DNA of 64,000 bases from Rhizobiaceae bacterium CPCC 101076 (GCA_003347645.1 QDFX01000007.1:124001-188000); one strand, 5' to 3'; positions 37,581 to 46,898 are shown, counted from the stretch's first letter. Made by a program: numbers and translations. Notes: generated by a model not told the origin, from the sequence alone.

Positions 37581-39347
37581 ATGGACGACCTTTGCCGTTA
37601 TGCGGAACGGCCGTTGGCGTTTTTCGCCCGCTATATCGGCCGCCACCGCCCGCTTCATATCGTCATCGTGCTGGCCGTACTCGGAGCCGTTGCGTGCTCC
37701 GTCAGCACTCAATACGGCATCAAGCTGCTGATCGATTCACTGTCGTCGCCCCCAGGCTACGGCTATAGCCCGTGGGTCGCCTTCGCGATCCTGCTGTCCT
37801 TCATCGTCGCCGACAACCTGCTCTGGCGCGTGGCGAGTTGGAATGCCAGCCATGCGTTCGTGGACGTCACGGGCGATCTGCGGTCGGACCTCTTCCGCCA
37901 TCTCACCGGGCACGCGCCGACGTACTTCGCGGACCGCCTGCCTGGCGTGCTGACGAGCCGCGTCACCGCGACATCCAACGCCGTCTTCCAGATCGAGAAC
38001 ATGTTCGTCTGGAACGTCATGCCGCCCTGCGTCGCGACCGTCGGCGCCATTGTTTTCCTCGGCCTGGTCAGCCTCCAGATGGCGGCCGTGCTGGTGATGG
38101 TCGCTGGCGCGATGATGCTGGTGATGTTCCGCATCGCCGCCAAAGGCCGGCCCCTCCATCACGATTTCGCGGACAAGGCCGCCGCCGTCGATGGCGAGAT
38201 GATCGACGTCGTCGGCAACATCGCTCTGGTGCGGGCCTTCGGCGCCATCGGGCGCGAGCATCTGCGCTTCGACGCCACCGTCGCCGAGGAAATGACTGCG
38301 CGCCGGCGCAGCCTCCTTTACCTGGAGAAGCTTCGCCTGCTGCACGCCCTCGTCGTCGTGGTCATGACGCTCGTCCTGCTCGGCTGGGTGATTTCGCTGT
38401 GGCAGAACGGGCGGGCGACCGCGGGCGACGTGGTGCTCGTCTGCACGCTCGGCATCGCCGTGCTCAGCGCGACGCGTGACCTCGCCGTCGCCCTCGTCGA
38501 CGTGACCCAGCACATGGCCCGCCTGTCGGAGGCGCTGGCGACGTTGCTCTCGCCGCATGAGATGCGCGACCACCCCAACGCCGCCGCCCTCGTGCCCAAA
38601 GGGACTCGCATCACGTTCGAAAACATCTCGTTCCAATACCCGAACGGGAAGCGGGTCTTCGACAGCTTCAGCGTGGACATCGAGCCGGGACAGCGCGTCG
38701 GACTCGTCGGTTCCTCGGGCGGCGGCAAATCGACATTGGTCGCGCTCCTCCAACGGTTCTACGAACCGGAGAGCGGCCGCATCCTCATCGACGGGCAGAA
38801 CATCGCCCTAACCACCGAGGACAGCCTGCGCGAGAGCATCGCGGTCGTTCCGCAGGATACAGCGCTGCTCAACCGCACGCTGCTCGAAAACATCCGCTAC
38901 GGCCGGCCCGACGCCGCCGATGACGAGGTCTGGGAGGCCGCGATCGCGGCGCGGTGCAGGCCCTTCATCGAGAACCTGCCGCTGGGCCTCGACACGGTGG
39001 TCGGCGATCGCGGCCTGAAACTGTCGGGCGGGCAGCGCCAGCGCATCGCCATCGCCCGCGCCTTCCTCAAGAATGCGCCTCTCCTCATACTCGACGAGGC
39101 GACCTCGGCCCTCGACACCGAGGCGGAGGAGGCGATCCGCGAGGCTCTCGAGCGGCTGATGACCGGGCGCACCGTCATCGCCATCGCCCACCGCCTTTCC
39201 ACGCTGCGCGAGTTCGATCGCATCCTTGTCATGCGCGGCGGCAAGCTCGTGGAAGACGGCGCCCCCGAGGACTTGATGCGCGGAGAAAGCGTCTACGGCG
39301 GGCTGGTGAACCGCGAACTGAGCCGCCTGGCGGTCCAGACCGCTTGA
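37581..39347 (+). CDS. ABC transporter, fused permease and ATPase (exporter type)
   Basis: The 588-residue half-transporter has six transmembrane helices in residues 1-310. Its nucleotide-binding domain carries Walker A GSSGGGKST at 377-385, the signature LSGGQRQR near 481, Walker B LLILDEATSALD, and the H-loop IAHRLST. The organisation is that of homodimeric type IV exporters (MsbA-like, lipid, drug or glycan export); the substrate cannot be read from sequence. The start at 37581 is chosen because conserved helix 1 follows about 25 residues later. An upstream in-frame ATG at 37521 adds 20 residues of ordinary intergenic composition. It is divergent from the GT4 gene across a 269-base gap. 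Confidence 0.9.
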   Translation: MDDLCRYAERPLAFFARYIGRHRPLHIVIVLAVLGAVACSVSTQYGIKLLIDSLSSPPGYGYSPWVAFAILLSFIVADNLLWRVASWNASHAFVDVTGDLRSDLFRHLTGHAPTYFADRLPGVLTSRVTATSNAVFQIENMFVWNVMPPCVATVGAIVFLGLVSLQMAAVLVMVAGAMMLVMFRIAAKGRPLHHDFADKAAAVDGEMIDVVGNIALVRAFGAIGREHLRFDATVAEEMTARRRSLLYLEKLRLLHALVVVVMTLVLLGWVISLWQNGRATAGDVVLVCTLGIAVLSATRDLAVALVDVTQHMARLSEALATLLSPHEMRDHPNAAALVPKGTRITFENISFQYPNGKRVFDSFSVDIEPGQRVGLVGSSGGGKSTLVALLQRFYEPESGRILIDGQNIALTTEDSLRESIAVVPQDTALLNRTLLENIRYGRPDAADDEVWEAAIAARCRPFIENLPLGLDTVVGDRGLKLSGGQRQRIAIARAFLKNAPLLILDEATSALDTEAEEAIREALERLMTGRTVIAIAHRLSTLREFDRILVMRGGKLVEDGAPEDLMRGESVYGGLVNRELSRLAVQTA

Positions 39348-39467
39348 ACGGTCGTCGAATAGAGGTCGCGATCGCCGCAACAATTTGCACACCAGCATCC
39401 GACAGACTTTCGACACGGTCGTGATTCGTGTCTAAGGTGCGGTCCTCACTGCGATTCCTGCGCCAAG

Positions 39468-40646
39468 ATGCTCGTCGACCACAGCTCGCTCATGCTGGCC
39501 ATCGCGTTCTCGGGCGCGGCGCTGAGCATTACGCTGTTCGCAAGCTGGCTGAGCTCTCGCACGGAGAGCTTCCTTCTCACCTGGGCCGCCGGCACGCTGT
39601 TCGTCGTCGTCAGCGCGGCGAGCTTCAGCTACTACCAGCAGAAGCCCGGACCCTGGTGGGCGCTCCTGTCGATGAGCTGCCTCTCGATCGGCCTGTCGAT
39701 CGTCTATGGCGCAGCCATCCAGTTTCGCCGTCGCGTCATGGCCGCTACGCAGATCGGCATCTCGATCCTGGCGACGCTTCTGCCGATGGGGATTTTCTTT
39801 CCATGGGGCTATGCCGGGCTCGGCTTCATCTCCGCCAATCTCGGCGCGATGGTCGTCCTGTTCCTCACATCCGTGGAACTCTGGCAGGCCCGGCGCGAAT
39901 CCCCCGTCCAGATCGTCAGCCTCGTCATCCTCTACGCCGTGACTGGCGTCTCGTTCGGACTGTGCGCGATCCCGATCGCGATGAACTCGCCGCTCCACAT
40001 GGAGGGGCCGCCGCAGAACTGGGCGGAGAACATCAACGCCGTCGTGTCGATCATCAGCGTCACCGGCATCGGCGCGATCTCGCTGTCGCTGCATCAGTCG
40101 CGGATCGCGCTGCGCCACCAATCCGACGCCCTGACCGACGCGCTGACGGGGCTGATGAACCGCCGCGCCTTGTTCAACAAGCACGGCAATCTCCCCTCCG
40201 GCGCGGGTGTCGTCCTGTTCGATCTCGATTTCTTCAAGAGCATCAACGACATGTACGGCCACGACACCGGTGACCGCGTGCTCCGCCGCTTCTCCGAGGT
40301 GCTATCCGATCATCTTCGCCCCGCCGACACCGCGGCTCGCCTCGGCGGCGAGGAGTTCGCGCTGGTAATGCCGCGCGGCAGCCGCGAACTTACGATGATG
40401 ATGGCCGAGACGATCCGCACCACGTTCGAGGCCGAGGAGCTCGACACCGATATCGGTGCCTTTTCCTGCACGGTCAGCGCCGGCGTCGCCTATGTGCGCG
40501 GCGAGCCCGAGACCCTCGATGCCGTGCTGAACCGCGCCGACGGCGCGCTCTACGAGGCCAAGCGGCAGGGCCGCAACCGCGTCCGCATGGCCAAGGCCGA
40601 TCAGTCTACTTCTTCCGGCGTCTTGCACCTTCCAAGACGGGCTTGA
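39468..40646 (+). CDS. Diguanylate cyclase with seven-helix-like membrane sensor
   Basis: The 392-residue protein has six or seven hydrophobic helices in residues 1-205 and a GGDEF domain at about 220-380. The active-site motif is GGEEF at 293-297, so catalysis is expected. The inhibitory I-site RPAD at 284-287 lies exactly five residues before it, so product feedback is likely. It makes cyclic di-GMP at the inner membrane in response to an unknown signal. The ribosome binding site before 39468 is weak; an ATG at 39492 would shorten the first helix. Its 3' end overlaps the convergent ligD by 41 bases. Confidence 0.92.
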   Translation: MLVDHSSLMLAIAFSGAALSITLFASWLSSRTESFLLTWAAGTLFVVVSAASFSYYQQKPGPWWALLSMSCLSIGLSIVYGAAIQFRRRVMAATQIGISILATLLPMGIFFPWGYAGLGFISANLGAMVVLFLTSVELWQARRESPVQIVSLVILYAVTGVSFGLCAIPIAMNSPLHMEGPPQNWAENINAVVSIISVTGIGAISLSLHQSRIALRHQSDALTDALTGLMNRRALFNKHGNLPSGAGVVLFDLDFFKSINDMYGHDTGDRVLRRFSEVLSDHLRPADTAARLGGEEFALVMPRGSRELTMMMAETIRTTFEAEELDTDIGAFSCTVSAGVAYVRGEPETLDAVLNRADGALYEAKRQGRNRVRMAKADQSTSSGVLHLPRRA

Positions 40647-43221
40647 GCGATTGCTTGGCGTCGAAGAAGCCGGCCCAGGGATCGCTTTTCAGGTTTTCGA
40701 GACGGCGCGGCAGGTTCGTGACGTTGAAGTGGTTGCCCTTCACGTCCGGGCCGAGTTCATCCCACGTCAGAGGGGTGGCGACGGGAGCACCGCTCCGCGC
40801 CCGCGTCGAATAGGCGGCGACCGCCGTCGCGCCCTGCCCGTTCCTGAGATAATCGACGAAAACCTTCCCGGTCCGGACCTTCTTCGCCATGGTCGAGACG
40901 TAACGGTCCGGGCTGTCGGCGGCCATGCTCTCGGCGATCACCCGACAGAACGCCTTCACCTCGTTCCACTCCACCTCCGGCGCGAGCGGCACGACAACAT
41001 GCAGGCCCTTGCCGCCGGTCGTCTTCACGAAGCTGTCGAGGCCGAGGCCCTGCATCCGCTCACGCGCCTCCCGCGCGCCCTGCACCACCGCCGACCACGG
41101 CACGTCGTCGCCGGGATCGAGGTCGAAGATCAGCCGGTCGGCCTTGGTAAGTTTGCCTTCGCGCGAACCCCAGGGATGGATTTCCAGAACGCCTGCCTGC
41201 ACCAGCGAGACGAGCCCGGCGAGATCGTCGATCACCATCATCTTCTCGTCGTCGCCCGGCACCTCGATCTCGCGGATCGCCTTTCCTAGACCGGCCCAGG
41301 CATGCTTCTGGAAGAAGCACTGCTTCTGCGAGCCGGACGGGCAGCGGACCAGCGACAGCGGCCGACCGACAAGATGCGGCAGCACCCAGTCGGCGATCTC
41401 GGCATAGAACTCGGCGAGGCCCTGCTTCGTGACGCCCTGCTCTTCCCAGAGCACGCGCTCGGGATGGCTCAGCGCCACGCCCGCCACCGTCACGCCCTTG
41501 CCGACGATCTTCGTATCCTTGCGCTCGGCCCTCGGGGCGGGCTCGGCCTGTTGGGGCGCATCCTTTGGAACTTCGCGCACTACGTCCTTGGCCTCCTTGT
41601 CCTCGCGAAGCCCCTTGAAGCTCGCATGGCGGAGCGACCCGTCATGGGTCCAGCCGCGGAACTCGATCTCGGCGACGAGTTCCGGCCGCGCCCAGACTAC
41701 GCCACGCCGTTCGTCGGCGGAAAGCTTGGCCGCGAAGGGCGACGCATCGGCTTTCCTCTCGTCGAGGACCTTCCAGAGGTCGCGCGCGACGGTCTGCGTA
41801 TAGCCGGTGCCGACCCGGCCGATATGGATCAGCTTTCCCTTGTCGTAATAGCCCATGACCAGCGAGCCGATCGCCTTGGCCGAGGCCGTCGACGGCACAT
41901 AGCCGGCGATCACGAATTCCGACCGCTGCGTGCATTTCACCTTCAGCCATTGATCGCCCCGGCCCGAGCGGTAGGGCGCATCGGCCCGCTTGCAGATGAT
42001 TCCTTCCAGCCCGAGGCGGCAGGCATGGCGGATCATCGCCTCGCCGTCGCTCTCGATATGCTCGCTGTATCTGAGCTTGTCGTGCGGCGCCCCGGCGATC
42101 AGCCCCGCCAGCGTCTCTTTGCGCTCAACCAGCGAAAGCGGCGTGAGATCGCGGCCGTCGAGATGCAGCAGATCGAAGGCGTAATACATCGCCTTTCCGC
42201 TCACGAGCCTGCCGCCCCGTCCTCCCAGATCCTGCTGGAGCGCCGAGAAGCTGGATATCCCGCTCTCGTCCTCGACCACCGCCTCCCCGTCGATCAGCGC
42301 GGTCTCGGCCGGAATGCCCTTGATCGCCTCGGCCACGCCCGGAAAGCGGTGCGTCCAGTCGAGCCCGTTACGGGTCAGCAGTTGGACATTGCCATGGTCG
42401 AGCCGCGCCTGCAGCCGGTAGCCGTCGAACTTGACCTCATGCACCCAGTTCCCGCCGTTCCGGGGCTTGGCGACGAGCGTCGCCAGCGCCGGCGGCACGA
42501 AATCCGGAAGCTTGGCGGCCTTGGTTCCCTTCGGAACAACCGTCGCCGGCCGTTTCGAAGCGGGATCGGCGCTGGTCTTGACGCCTTTCGGCTTGGTTTC
42601 CTCCGCCGAGTGGACACTGTCGCCGCGGTTTGAATTCCACACCCTGTCGCCGTCGCTGGCGATCTCCGGGATGGTCCGCCCCGAGACGACCGAGCGATCC
42701 TCCTCTTCGAGGATATCCGGATCGCCGTCCTCTCTCGCCCATTCGTCGTCCGACTTGATCAGCAGCCAGGAATCCGTCTTCTCGCGCGGCCGGCGCTTCA
42801 GCCGGACGAGGTGCCAGCGACCGTGGAGCTTCTCGCCGCTGAGCGACAGTTCGAGGTGACCCTTCTTGAGGCCGTAATGCGGGTCGCCATCCGGCTCCCA
42901 CGTCCCCCGGTCCCAGATCATCACCGTCCCGCCGCCATACTGGCCCTTCGGGATGATGCCCTCGAAGGAGTTGTAAGCGATCGGGTGATCCTCGGTCTGG
43001 ACCGCGAGCCGTTTCTCGCCAGGCACGAGGCTCGGCCCGCGCGTCACCGCCCAGCTCTTCATCACGCCGTCGAGTTCCAGCCGGAAATCGTAATGAAGCC
43101 GCGTCGCGTCGTGCTTCTGGATGACGAATGAATTCCCCCTCGCCTTGCCCACGTCCGGGCCCGGTTCGGCGGTTTTCGAGAAGTCGCGCTTGGCGCGATA
43201 GGCTTCGAGGGCTTTTGGCAC
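40606..43221 (-). CDS. ligD: Multifunctional ATP-dependent DNA ligase LigD
   Basis: The 871-residue NHEJ enzyme has the order phosphoesterase, ligase, polymerase. The 3'-phosphoesterase is at about 25-180 (QKHDATRLHYDFRLELDG, GQYGGGTVMIWDRG). The adenylating ligase has the active Lys264 in EVKFDGYR, followed by its OB fold. The Pol/primase domain is at about 575-860, with FDLDPGDD carrying the metal-binding aspartates. It processes, fills and seals double-strand breaks with Ku. Mycobacterial LigD orders the domains differently; this order is the common proteobacterial one. Ku lies 1.4 kb upstream, separated by a TPR protein. Confidence 0.96.
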   Translation of the reverse strand: MPKALEAYRAKRDFSKTAEPGPDVGKARGNSFVIQKHDATRLHYDFRLELDGVMKSWAVTRGPSLVPGEKRLAVQTEDHPIAYNSFEGIIPKGQYGGGTVMIWDRGTWEPDGDPHYGLKKGHLELSLSGEKLHGRWHLVRLKRRPREKTDSWLLIKSDDEWAREDGDPDILEEEDRSVVSGRTIPEIASDGDRVWNSNRGDSVHSAEETKPKGVKTSADPASKRPATVVPKGTKAAKLPDFVPPALATLVAKPRNGGNWVHEVKFDGYRLQARLDHGNVQLLTRNGLDWTHRFPGVAEAIKGIPAETALIDGEAVVEDESGISSFSALQQDLGGRGGRLVSGKAMYYAFDLLHLDGRDLTPLSLVERKETLAGLIAGAPHDKLRYSEHIESDGEAMIRHACRLGLEGIICKRADAPYRSGRGDQWLKVKCTQRSEFVIAGYVPSTASAKAIGSLVMGYYDKGKLIHIGRVGTGYTQTVARDLWKVLDERKADASPFAAKLSADERRGVVWARPELVAEIEFRGWTHDGSLRHASFKGLREDKEAKDVVREVPKDAPQQAEPAPRAERKDTKIVGKGVTVAGVALSHPERVLWEEQGVTKQGLAEFYAEIADWVLPHLVGRPLSLVRCPSGSQKQCFFQKHAWAGLGKAIREIEVPGDDEKMMVIDDLAGLVSLVQAGVLEIHPWGSREGKLTKADRLIFDLDPGDDVPWSAVVQGAREARERMQGLGLDSFVKTTGGKGLHVVVPLAPEVEWNEVKAFCRVIAESMAADSPDRYVSTMAKKVRTGKVFVDYLRNGQGATAVAAYSTRARSGAPVATPLTWDELGPDVKGNHFNVTNLPRRLENLKSDPWAGFFDAKQSLKPVLEGARRRKK

Positions 43222-43413
43222 GCGGATTCAATTCAGCGTGGCCGGAGTCGTTCCAGATAACGTCAACCGTCGCCTGGACCGCGCGTGGCGAAGCCGTCGC
43301 GTGATCGCATAAGTGCGCCGCAGGCGCTCTATAGATATTGAGCTTCGCGAGTAGACGCTGAGTCCCGGTTCTCGGAATCGGCTACGCCCACCCGGACCGG
43401 GACACTGGAAGTA

Positions 43414-44514
43414 TCAGATCGCCACCAGATGCAGCCCGCGCGCCTTGATCCGGCACTCGTTTGCCCGCGACCGCGCCACCTTGGCGTCGGCGGAACCGGG
43501 TTCGAGCTTGATGAACTGCTCCCACACCGGCAGCGCCTCGGCGAAGCGGCCCAGTTCATAGAGCAGCAGCGCCAGATTGTACGCCGCGTCCGGATATTCA
43601 TGGTCGATCGCGAGCGCCGTGCAGTAATGCGTCACCGCCTCGTCCTTCCGGCCCGCATCCTCGGCCGAGACGGCGAGGTTGAACCAGGCTTCCGGGAACA
43701 GCGGCGCACGGTTGAGCGCCATCCGCCACGCGATCCGCGCTTCCGCCTTGCGGTCCTGCGCGTCAAGCACATTGCCGAGATTGAACGGCGCGATCGGATC
43801 GGTGCGGTCGAGCTTGGCGGCTAGATCGTAGAGCCGTTCGGCGAGAGCGAGATCGCCCTCTTCCTCGGCGTCTTCGGCGCATTCGACGACCGCGTCGACA
43901 TCCTCCGGCGGTGCCTCGAGCGGCAGCGGGAACTGTCCGTCGAGCGCGGTCGCGACACCGTCGATCTCACGGACGACCGTCCCGGTGTCGGAGACACCCA
44001 GCTTCACTTCCGAGAGCCGTAGCCCCTGCGCCCTGAGATCGACCGCCGCCGCGACGAGTTCGGCGAATTCGCAGCCCGCCCGCATCAGCCTCGCGGTTTC
44101 CTTCGCCGTCACGAGATCGCGGTAGCCGTAAAGACCGCCGACCGGCTCGATGACGTCGAACAGCGAAAGCCAGAACAGAAGTTCCTCGTCGAGCCCGGAC
44201 AGACGCCCGAGTTCGGCGCAGTCCATCCACCGGTGCTCGTCCGCCGGCGGCGGCTTCAGCCCGAGGCTGCGCTGGAGGGAGAGTTCGCTGATCAGCGCCG
44301 CCTGATCGGGCATGCGCTCCAGCGCGTCCATCAGACGCGAACCGGACAAGAGCTCGCGTGCCGCGCCGCTTGCGATAGCGACAAGGGTAACACGCTTCTT
44401 GAGGCGGTAGTGGAGGCTTGCGCCCGCCTTGGCTACGGCGGCGTTGAGCTGATTGCGGCTTAGACCGTTAACTCGGCCCAAGACATAAACTGAAGCGCGG
44501 CTGAGATCGTACAT
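43414..44514 (-). CDS. BRCT-like/MerR-like/TPR protein between LigD and Ku
   Basis: The 366-residue protein has three recognisable zones. Residues 8-55 resemble a BRCT fold (VYVLGRVNGLSRNQL, VAKAGASLHYRL, KRVTLVAIAS). Residues of about 95-170 look like a MerR-type winged helix (CAELGRLSGLDEELLFWLSL). Residues 215-355 hold tetratricopeptide repeats (NLGNVLDAQDRKAEARIAWR, NLAVSAEDAGRKDEAVTHY, NLALLLYELGRFAEALPVWE). Its function is unknown. Position between the two NHEJ genes suggests a scaffold or accessory protein in end joining. The start is the ATG at 44514; a GTG two codons earlier is in frame. The BRCT and MerR calls are by eye and need profile support. Confidence 0.7.
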   Translation of the reverse strand: MYDLSRASVYVLGRVNGLSRNQLNAAVAKAGASLHYRLKKRVTLVAIASGAARELLSGSRLMDALERMPDQAALISELSLQRSLGLKPPPADEHRWMDCAELGRLSGLDEELLFWLSLFDVIEPVGGLYGYRDLVTAKETARLMRAGCEFAELVAAAVDLRAQGLRLSEVKLGVSDTGTVVREIDGVATALDGQFPLPLEAPPEDVDAVVECAEDAEEEGDLALAERLYDLAAKLDRTDPIAPFNLGNVLDAQDRKAEARIAWRMALNRAPLFPEAWFNLAVSAEDAGRKDEAVTHYCTALAIDHEYPDAAYNLALLLYELGRFAEALPVWEQFIKLEPGSADAKVARSRANECRIKARGLHLVAI

Positions 44515-44617
44515 CCCCACCCACTCTGAACGCTGACACGAATCACGTTCGACAGGGATGAGTCTGAGCCCGAACCGTTAAGATTCGAAGACATTTTTTG
44601 GGCGCGGGGGATAACCT

Positions 44618-45526
44618 TTATCCCGCCGCCCGCTTCTTCGTTGGTTTCTCGGCGCTTTTCGAGGCCGAACCTCTTTTCGCGCTTTTCGCCGCCGGCCGCC
44701 GCTGCGGCTTTTCCTCCGCTGCCGGCTCCTCTTCGGCCGCTCTGCCGCCCTTTTCGCTTTCGATCGAGCGGCGCAGGGCATCCATCAAATTGACGACGTT
44801 CGACTGCTTGGCCTGCTTCGGCGCCTCGATCGTCTTGCCCTGCTGCTTGGCGTTCAGCATCTCGATCAGAGCGTTCTCGTACCGATCCTCGAACTTCTCG
44901 GGATCGAAATGGCCCTTCTTCTTGCTGATGATGTGAGTCGCCAGGTCCAGCATGTCCTCGGGGATATCGATCTTCCTGATGTCGCCGAAATAGGTGTCGT
45001 CGTCCCGGACCTCGTATTTGTAGCGGATATTGGTCAGCAGGATGCCCTTGCCACGCGGCTGCAGTAGGACGATCCGCTCGCGCCGCTGCAGGACCAGCCG
45101 GCCGATGCCGACGACCTTTTCTCTCGCCATAGCCTCGCGGATCACGGCGAATGCTTCCTCGGCGACCTTGTCGTCCGGCGCCAGATAGTGGGACGCATCG
45201 AGATAGACCGGATCGACCTCGTGCTCCGGCACGAACTGCTCGATGTCAATCGTGTGCGTGCTCTCGATCTGCACCTTCTCGAGGTCCTCGTCCTCGACGG
45301 TGACGTAATGTCCCTTCGAGAACTCGTAGCCCTTCACCCGGTCCTCGCGGTCGACCACCTCCTCGGTGTCGGCATCGATCATCTGCTGCTTCAGCCGGTT
45401 TCCGGTCGCGCGGTTCAGTGTGTGGAACGATATCCGCTCGCTTGCCGTGTTCGCCGGATAGAGCGCGACGGCGCAGGAGACGAGGGAGAGTTTCAGGTAG
45501 CCCTTCCAGGACGCACGCGGGGCCAT
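44618..45526 (-). CDS. ku: Non-homologous end-joining protein Ku
   Basis: The 302-residue protein is a bacterial Ku. Its core opens with ASWKGYLKLSLVSCAVALYPA, followed by ISFHTLNRATGNRLKQQ and EDRVKGYEFSKGHYV, through the ring-forming beta barrel to about residue 250. A disordered Lys/Ala/Glu tail follows that typically binds DNA and LigD. It forms a homodimeric ring on double-strand break ends. A perfect EcfG-type promoter lies 36-61 bases upstream, pointing to stress or stationary-phase induction, as reported for some Sinorhizobium ku genes. It is followed on the same strand by the TPR gene and ligD. Confidence 0.97.
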   Translation of the reverse strand: MAPRASWKGYLKLSLVSCAVALYPANTASERISFHTLNRATGNRLKQQMIDADTEEVVDREDRVKGYEFSKGHYVTVEDEDLEKVQIESTHTIDIEQFVPEHEVDPVYLDASHYLAPDDKVAEEAFAVIREAMAREKVVGIGRLVLQRRERIVLLQPRGKGILLTNIRYKYEVRDDDTYFGDIRKIDIPEDMLDLATHIISKKKGHFDPEKFEDRYENALIEMLNAKQQGKTIEAPKQAKQSNVVNLMDALRRSIESEKGGRAAEEEPAAEEKPQRRPAAKSAKRGSASKSAEKPTKKRAAG

Positions 45527-45561
45527 GACGAGGTTCCTTCGCTACGCAAGGTTCCTGACCA

Positions 45562-45587
45562 AACGGGCGTGGAGGGTGTGCGGTTCC
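45562..45587 (-). promoter_or_regulatory. EcfG-type general-stress promoter for ku
   Basis: The minus strand reads GGAAC (45587-45583), a 17-base spacer and CGTT (45565-45562). The predicted start near 45555 leaves a 30-base leader to the ku ATG. Confidence 0.75.
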
Positions 45588-45604
45588 AGCGACATCGAAG
45601 GCGG

Positions 45605-45650
45605 AAAATAAAAAGCCGGACAGCGACTGGTCGCTGTCCGGCTTAAAAGA
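45605..45650 (-). terminator. Strong hairpin terminator downstream of csbD
   Basis: A 15-base inverted repeat (AAGCCGGACAGCGAC / GTCGCTGTCCGGCTT, 45613-45644) has T-rich flanks on both sides, so it could work in both directions. On the minus strand it ends the csbD transcript and insulates the ku promoter. Confidence 0.85.
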
Positions 45651-45778
45651 CCTGCCAAAGCGAGGGGCTGGGGGGCTGAGAAGTCGCCTCGGCTTGGTCT
45701 TACAAGGAAAACTCGCTTCCCCGATTGGGGTTCCGCCGGGTTCAAAAAAAATTTGACCCGGCGGAAATTTTCGAACCG

Positions 45779-45955
45779 CTATTTCCCGCGCAGAGCGTCC
45801 TTCACACCGCCGATGAAATTGCGCGCCTTGCCTTCGGCCTTGTCGGCGTGGCCTTCGGCCTCGAGCTTGCGATCGCCCGTCAGCTTGCCGGCGCCTGCCT
45901 TCATGCTGCCCTTGGCCTGTTGGGCTGAGCCCGCGATGCGTTCCTTGTCGACCAT
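45779..45955 (-). CDS. CsbD family stress protein
   Basis: This 58-residue protein is a clear CsbD family member: MVDKERIAGSAQQAKGSMK, then GKLTGDRKLEAEGHADKAEG and a short C-terminal GGVKDALRGK. CsbD-like proteins are small, helical, hydrophilic and typically induced by general stress; their molecular role is unknown. The start at 45955 has a good GGGAGA ribosome binding site. A degenerate EcfG-like promoter (GCAAC, 16 bases, CGTT at 45995-46019) lies upstream, inside the end of the neighbouring SDR-like gene. A strong terminator follows. Confidence 0.9.
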   Translation of the reverse strand: MVDKERIAGSAQQAKGSMKAGAGKLTGDRKLEAEGHADKAEGKARNFIGGVKDALRGK

Positions 45956-46006
45956 CTGGTTCTCCCTTGCCCGCTGAGACGGGGCTGATTGAAGAACGCG
46001 CCGGAG

Positions 46007-46894
46007 TCAGACAGGTTGCCTGCCGGCCGCCTCTTCTTCGAGGATCGCCTTTAGCCCCGCGCGATAAGTCGGATAGAGCAGGTCGACGCCGAGTTCGGTT
46101 CGCACACGCGTATTCCTGATGCGCTTGTTCTCCGCCCAGAAGCTCTTAGCCATTTCGGACATCTGCGCCTCGTCGAACGGCACGACCGGTGATGGCTCCA
46201 TTCCCAGCAGACCTGCGGCGTACGCGACCACTTCGTGCTGAGGCACCGGCTCGTCGTCACCGAGATTGAACACGGGCCCCGCCTCGGGATGCTCGATCGC
46301 GGCCTTGAGCACGGCGGCGATGTCGTCGACATGAATGCGGTTGAACACCTGGTCCGGTTTGTGAAGCCGCCTCGCCTTCCCCTCGCGCAGGCCGTCGAAG
46401 ACGCTGTTGCCTGGCCCGTAGATTCCGGAAAGCCGGAAAATCTGGACCGCCCGTCCTGGAGCCGCGAGCGTCCGCCATTCCTCCTCGGCATCGAGCCTTC
46501 GGCGCGAGCGGGCGCTTTTCGGCGCGGTTTCGGTCTCCTCGTCGATCCAGCGGCCGCCGTGATCGCCATAGACACCGGTCGTGGAGAGATAACCGACCCA
46601 GACGAGGTCGATGCTCTCGCCCAGCGTATGACCGAGAGCCGTGAACGCCGGATCGCCATCCTCGCTTGGCGGCACCGAGACCAGCACATGCGTCGCGGCC
46701 TTGGCCGCGACGACGAGTTCGGGAGACAGCGGGATACCCGTCACGAGCCGATAGGCGTCATAGCCCTCGCTCTTCAGATGCTCGATCTTCTCGGCGGTTC
46801 GCGCCGTTACCGAGACCGTCTCGAACATCCCGCCATGCCGCTCGACGAACCGCCGCGCGGTATAGCCGAAACCGAGGACGAGAAGCCGCCTCAC
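46007..46894 (-). CDS. Atypical NAD(P)-binding SDR/epimerase family protein
   Basis: The 295-residue protein opens with a Rossmann motif, LLVLGFGYTARRF, close to the GxGYTG pattern of YeeZ-like extended SDRs. It also contains STTGVYGDHGGRWIDEETE, FRLSGIYGPGNS, and a downstream NRIHVDDIAAVL segment. The usual YxxxK pair is absent (TGVYGDHGG instead), so it may not be a dehydrogenase; a nucleotide-sugar or regulatory role is possible. It starts four bases after the GST gene on the same strand, so the two are probably cotranscribed. The substrate is unknown. Confidence 0.82.
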   Translation of the reverse strand: MRRLLVLGFGYTARRFVERHGGMFETVSVTARTAEKIEHLKSEGYDAYRLVTGIPLSPELVVAAKAATHVLVSVPPSEDGDPAFTALGHTLGESIDLVWVGYLSTTGVYGDHGGRWIDEETETAPKSARSRRRLDAEEEWRTLAAPGRAVQIFRLSGIYGPGNSVFDGLREGKARRLHKPDQVFNRIHVDDIAAVLKAAIEHPEAGPVFNLGDDEPVPQHEVVAYAAGLLGMEPSPVVPFDEAQMSEMAKSFWAENKRIRNTRVRTELGVDLLYPTYRAGLKAILEEEAAGRQPV

Positions 46895-46898
46895 CCGC

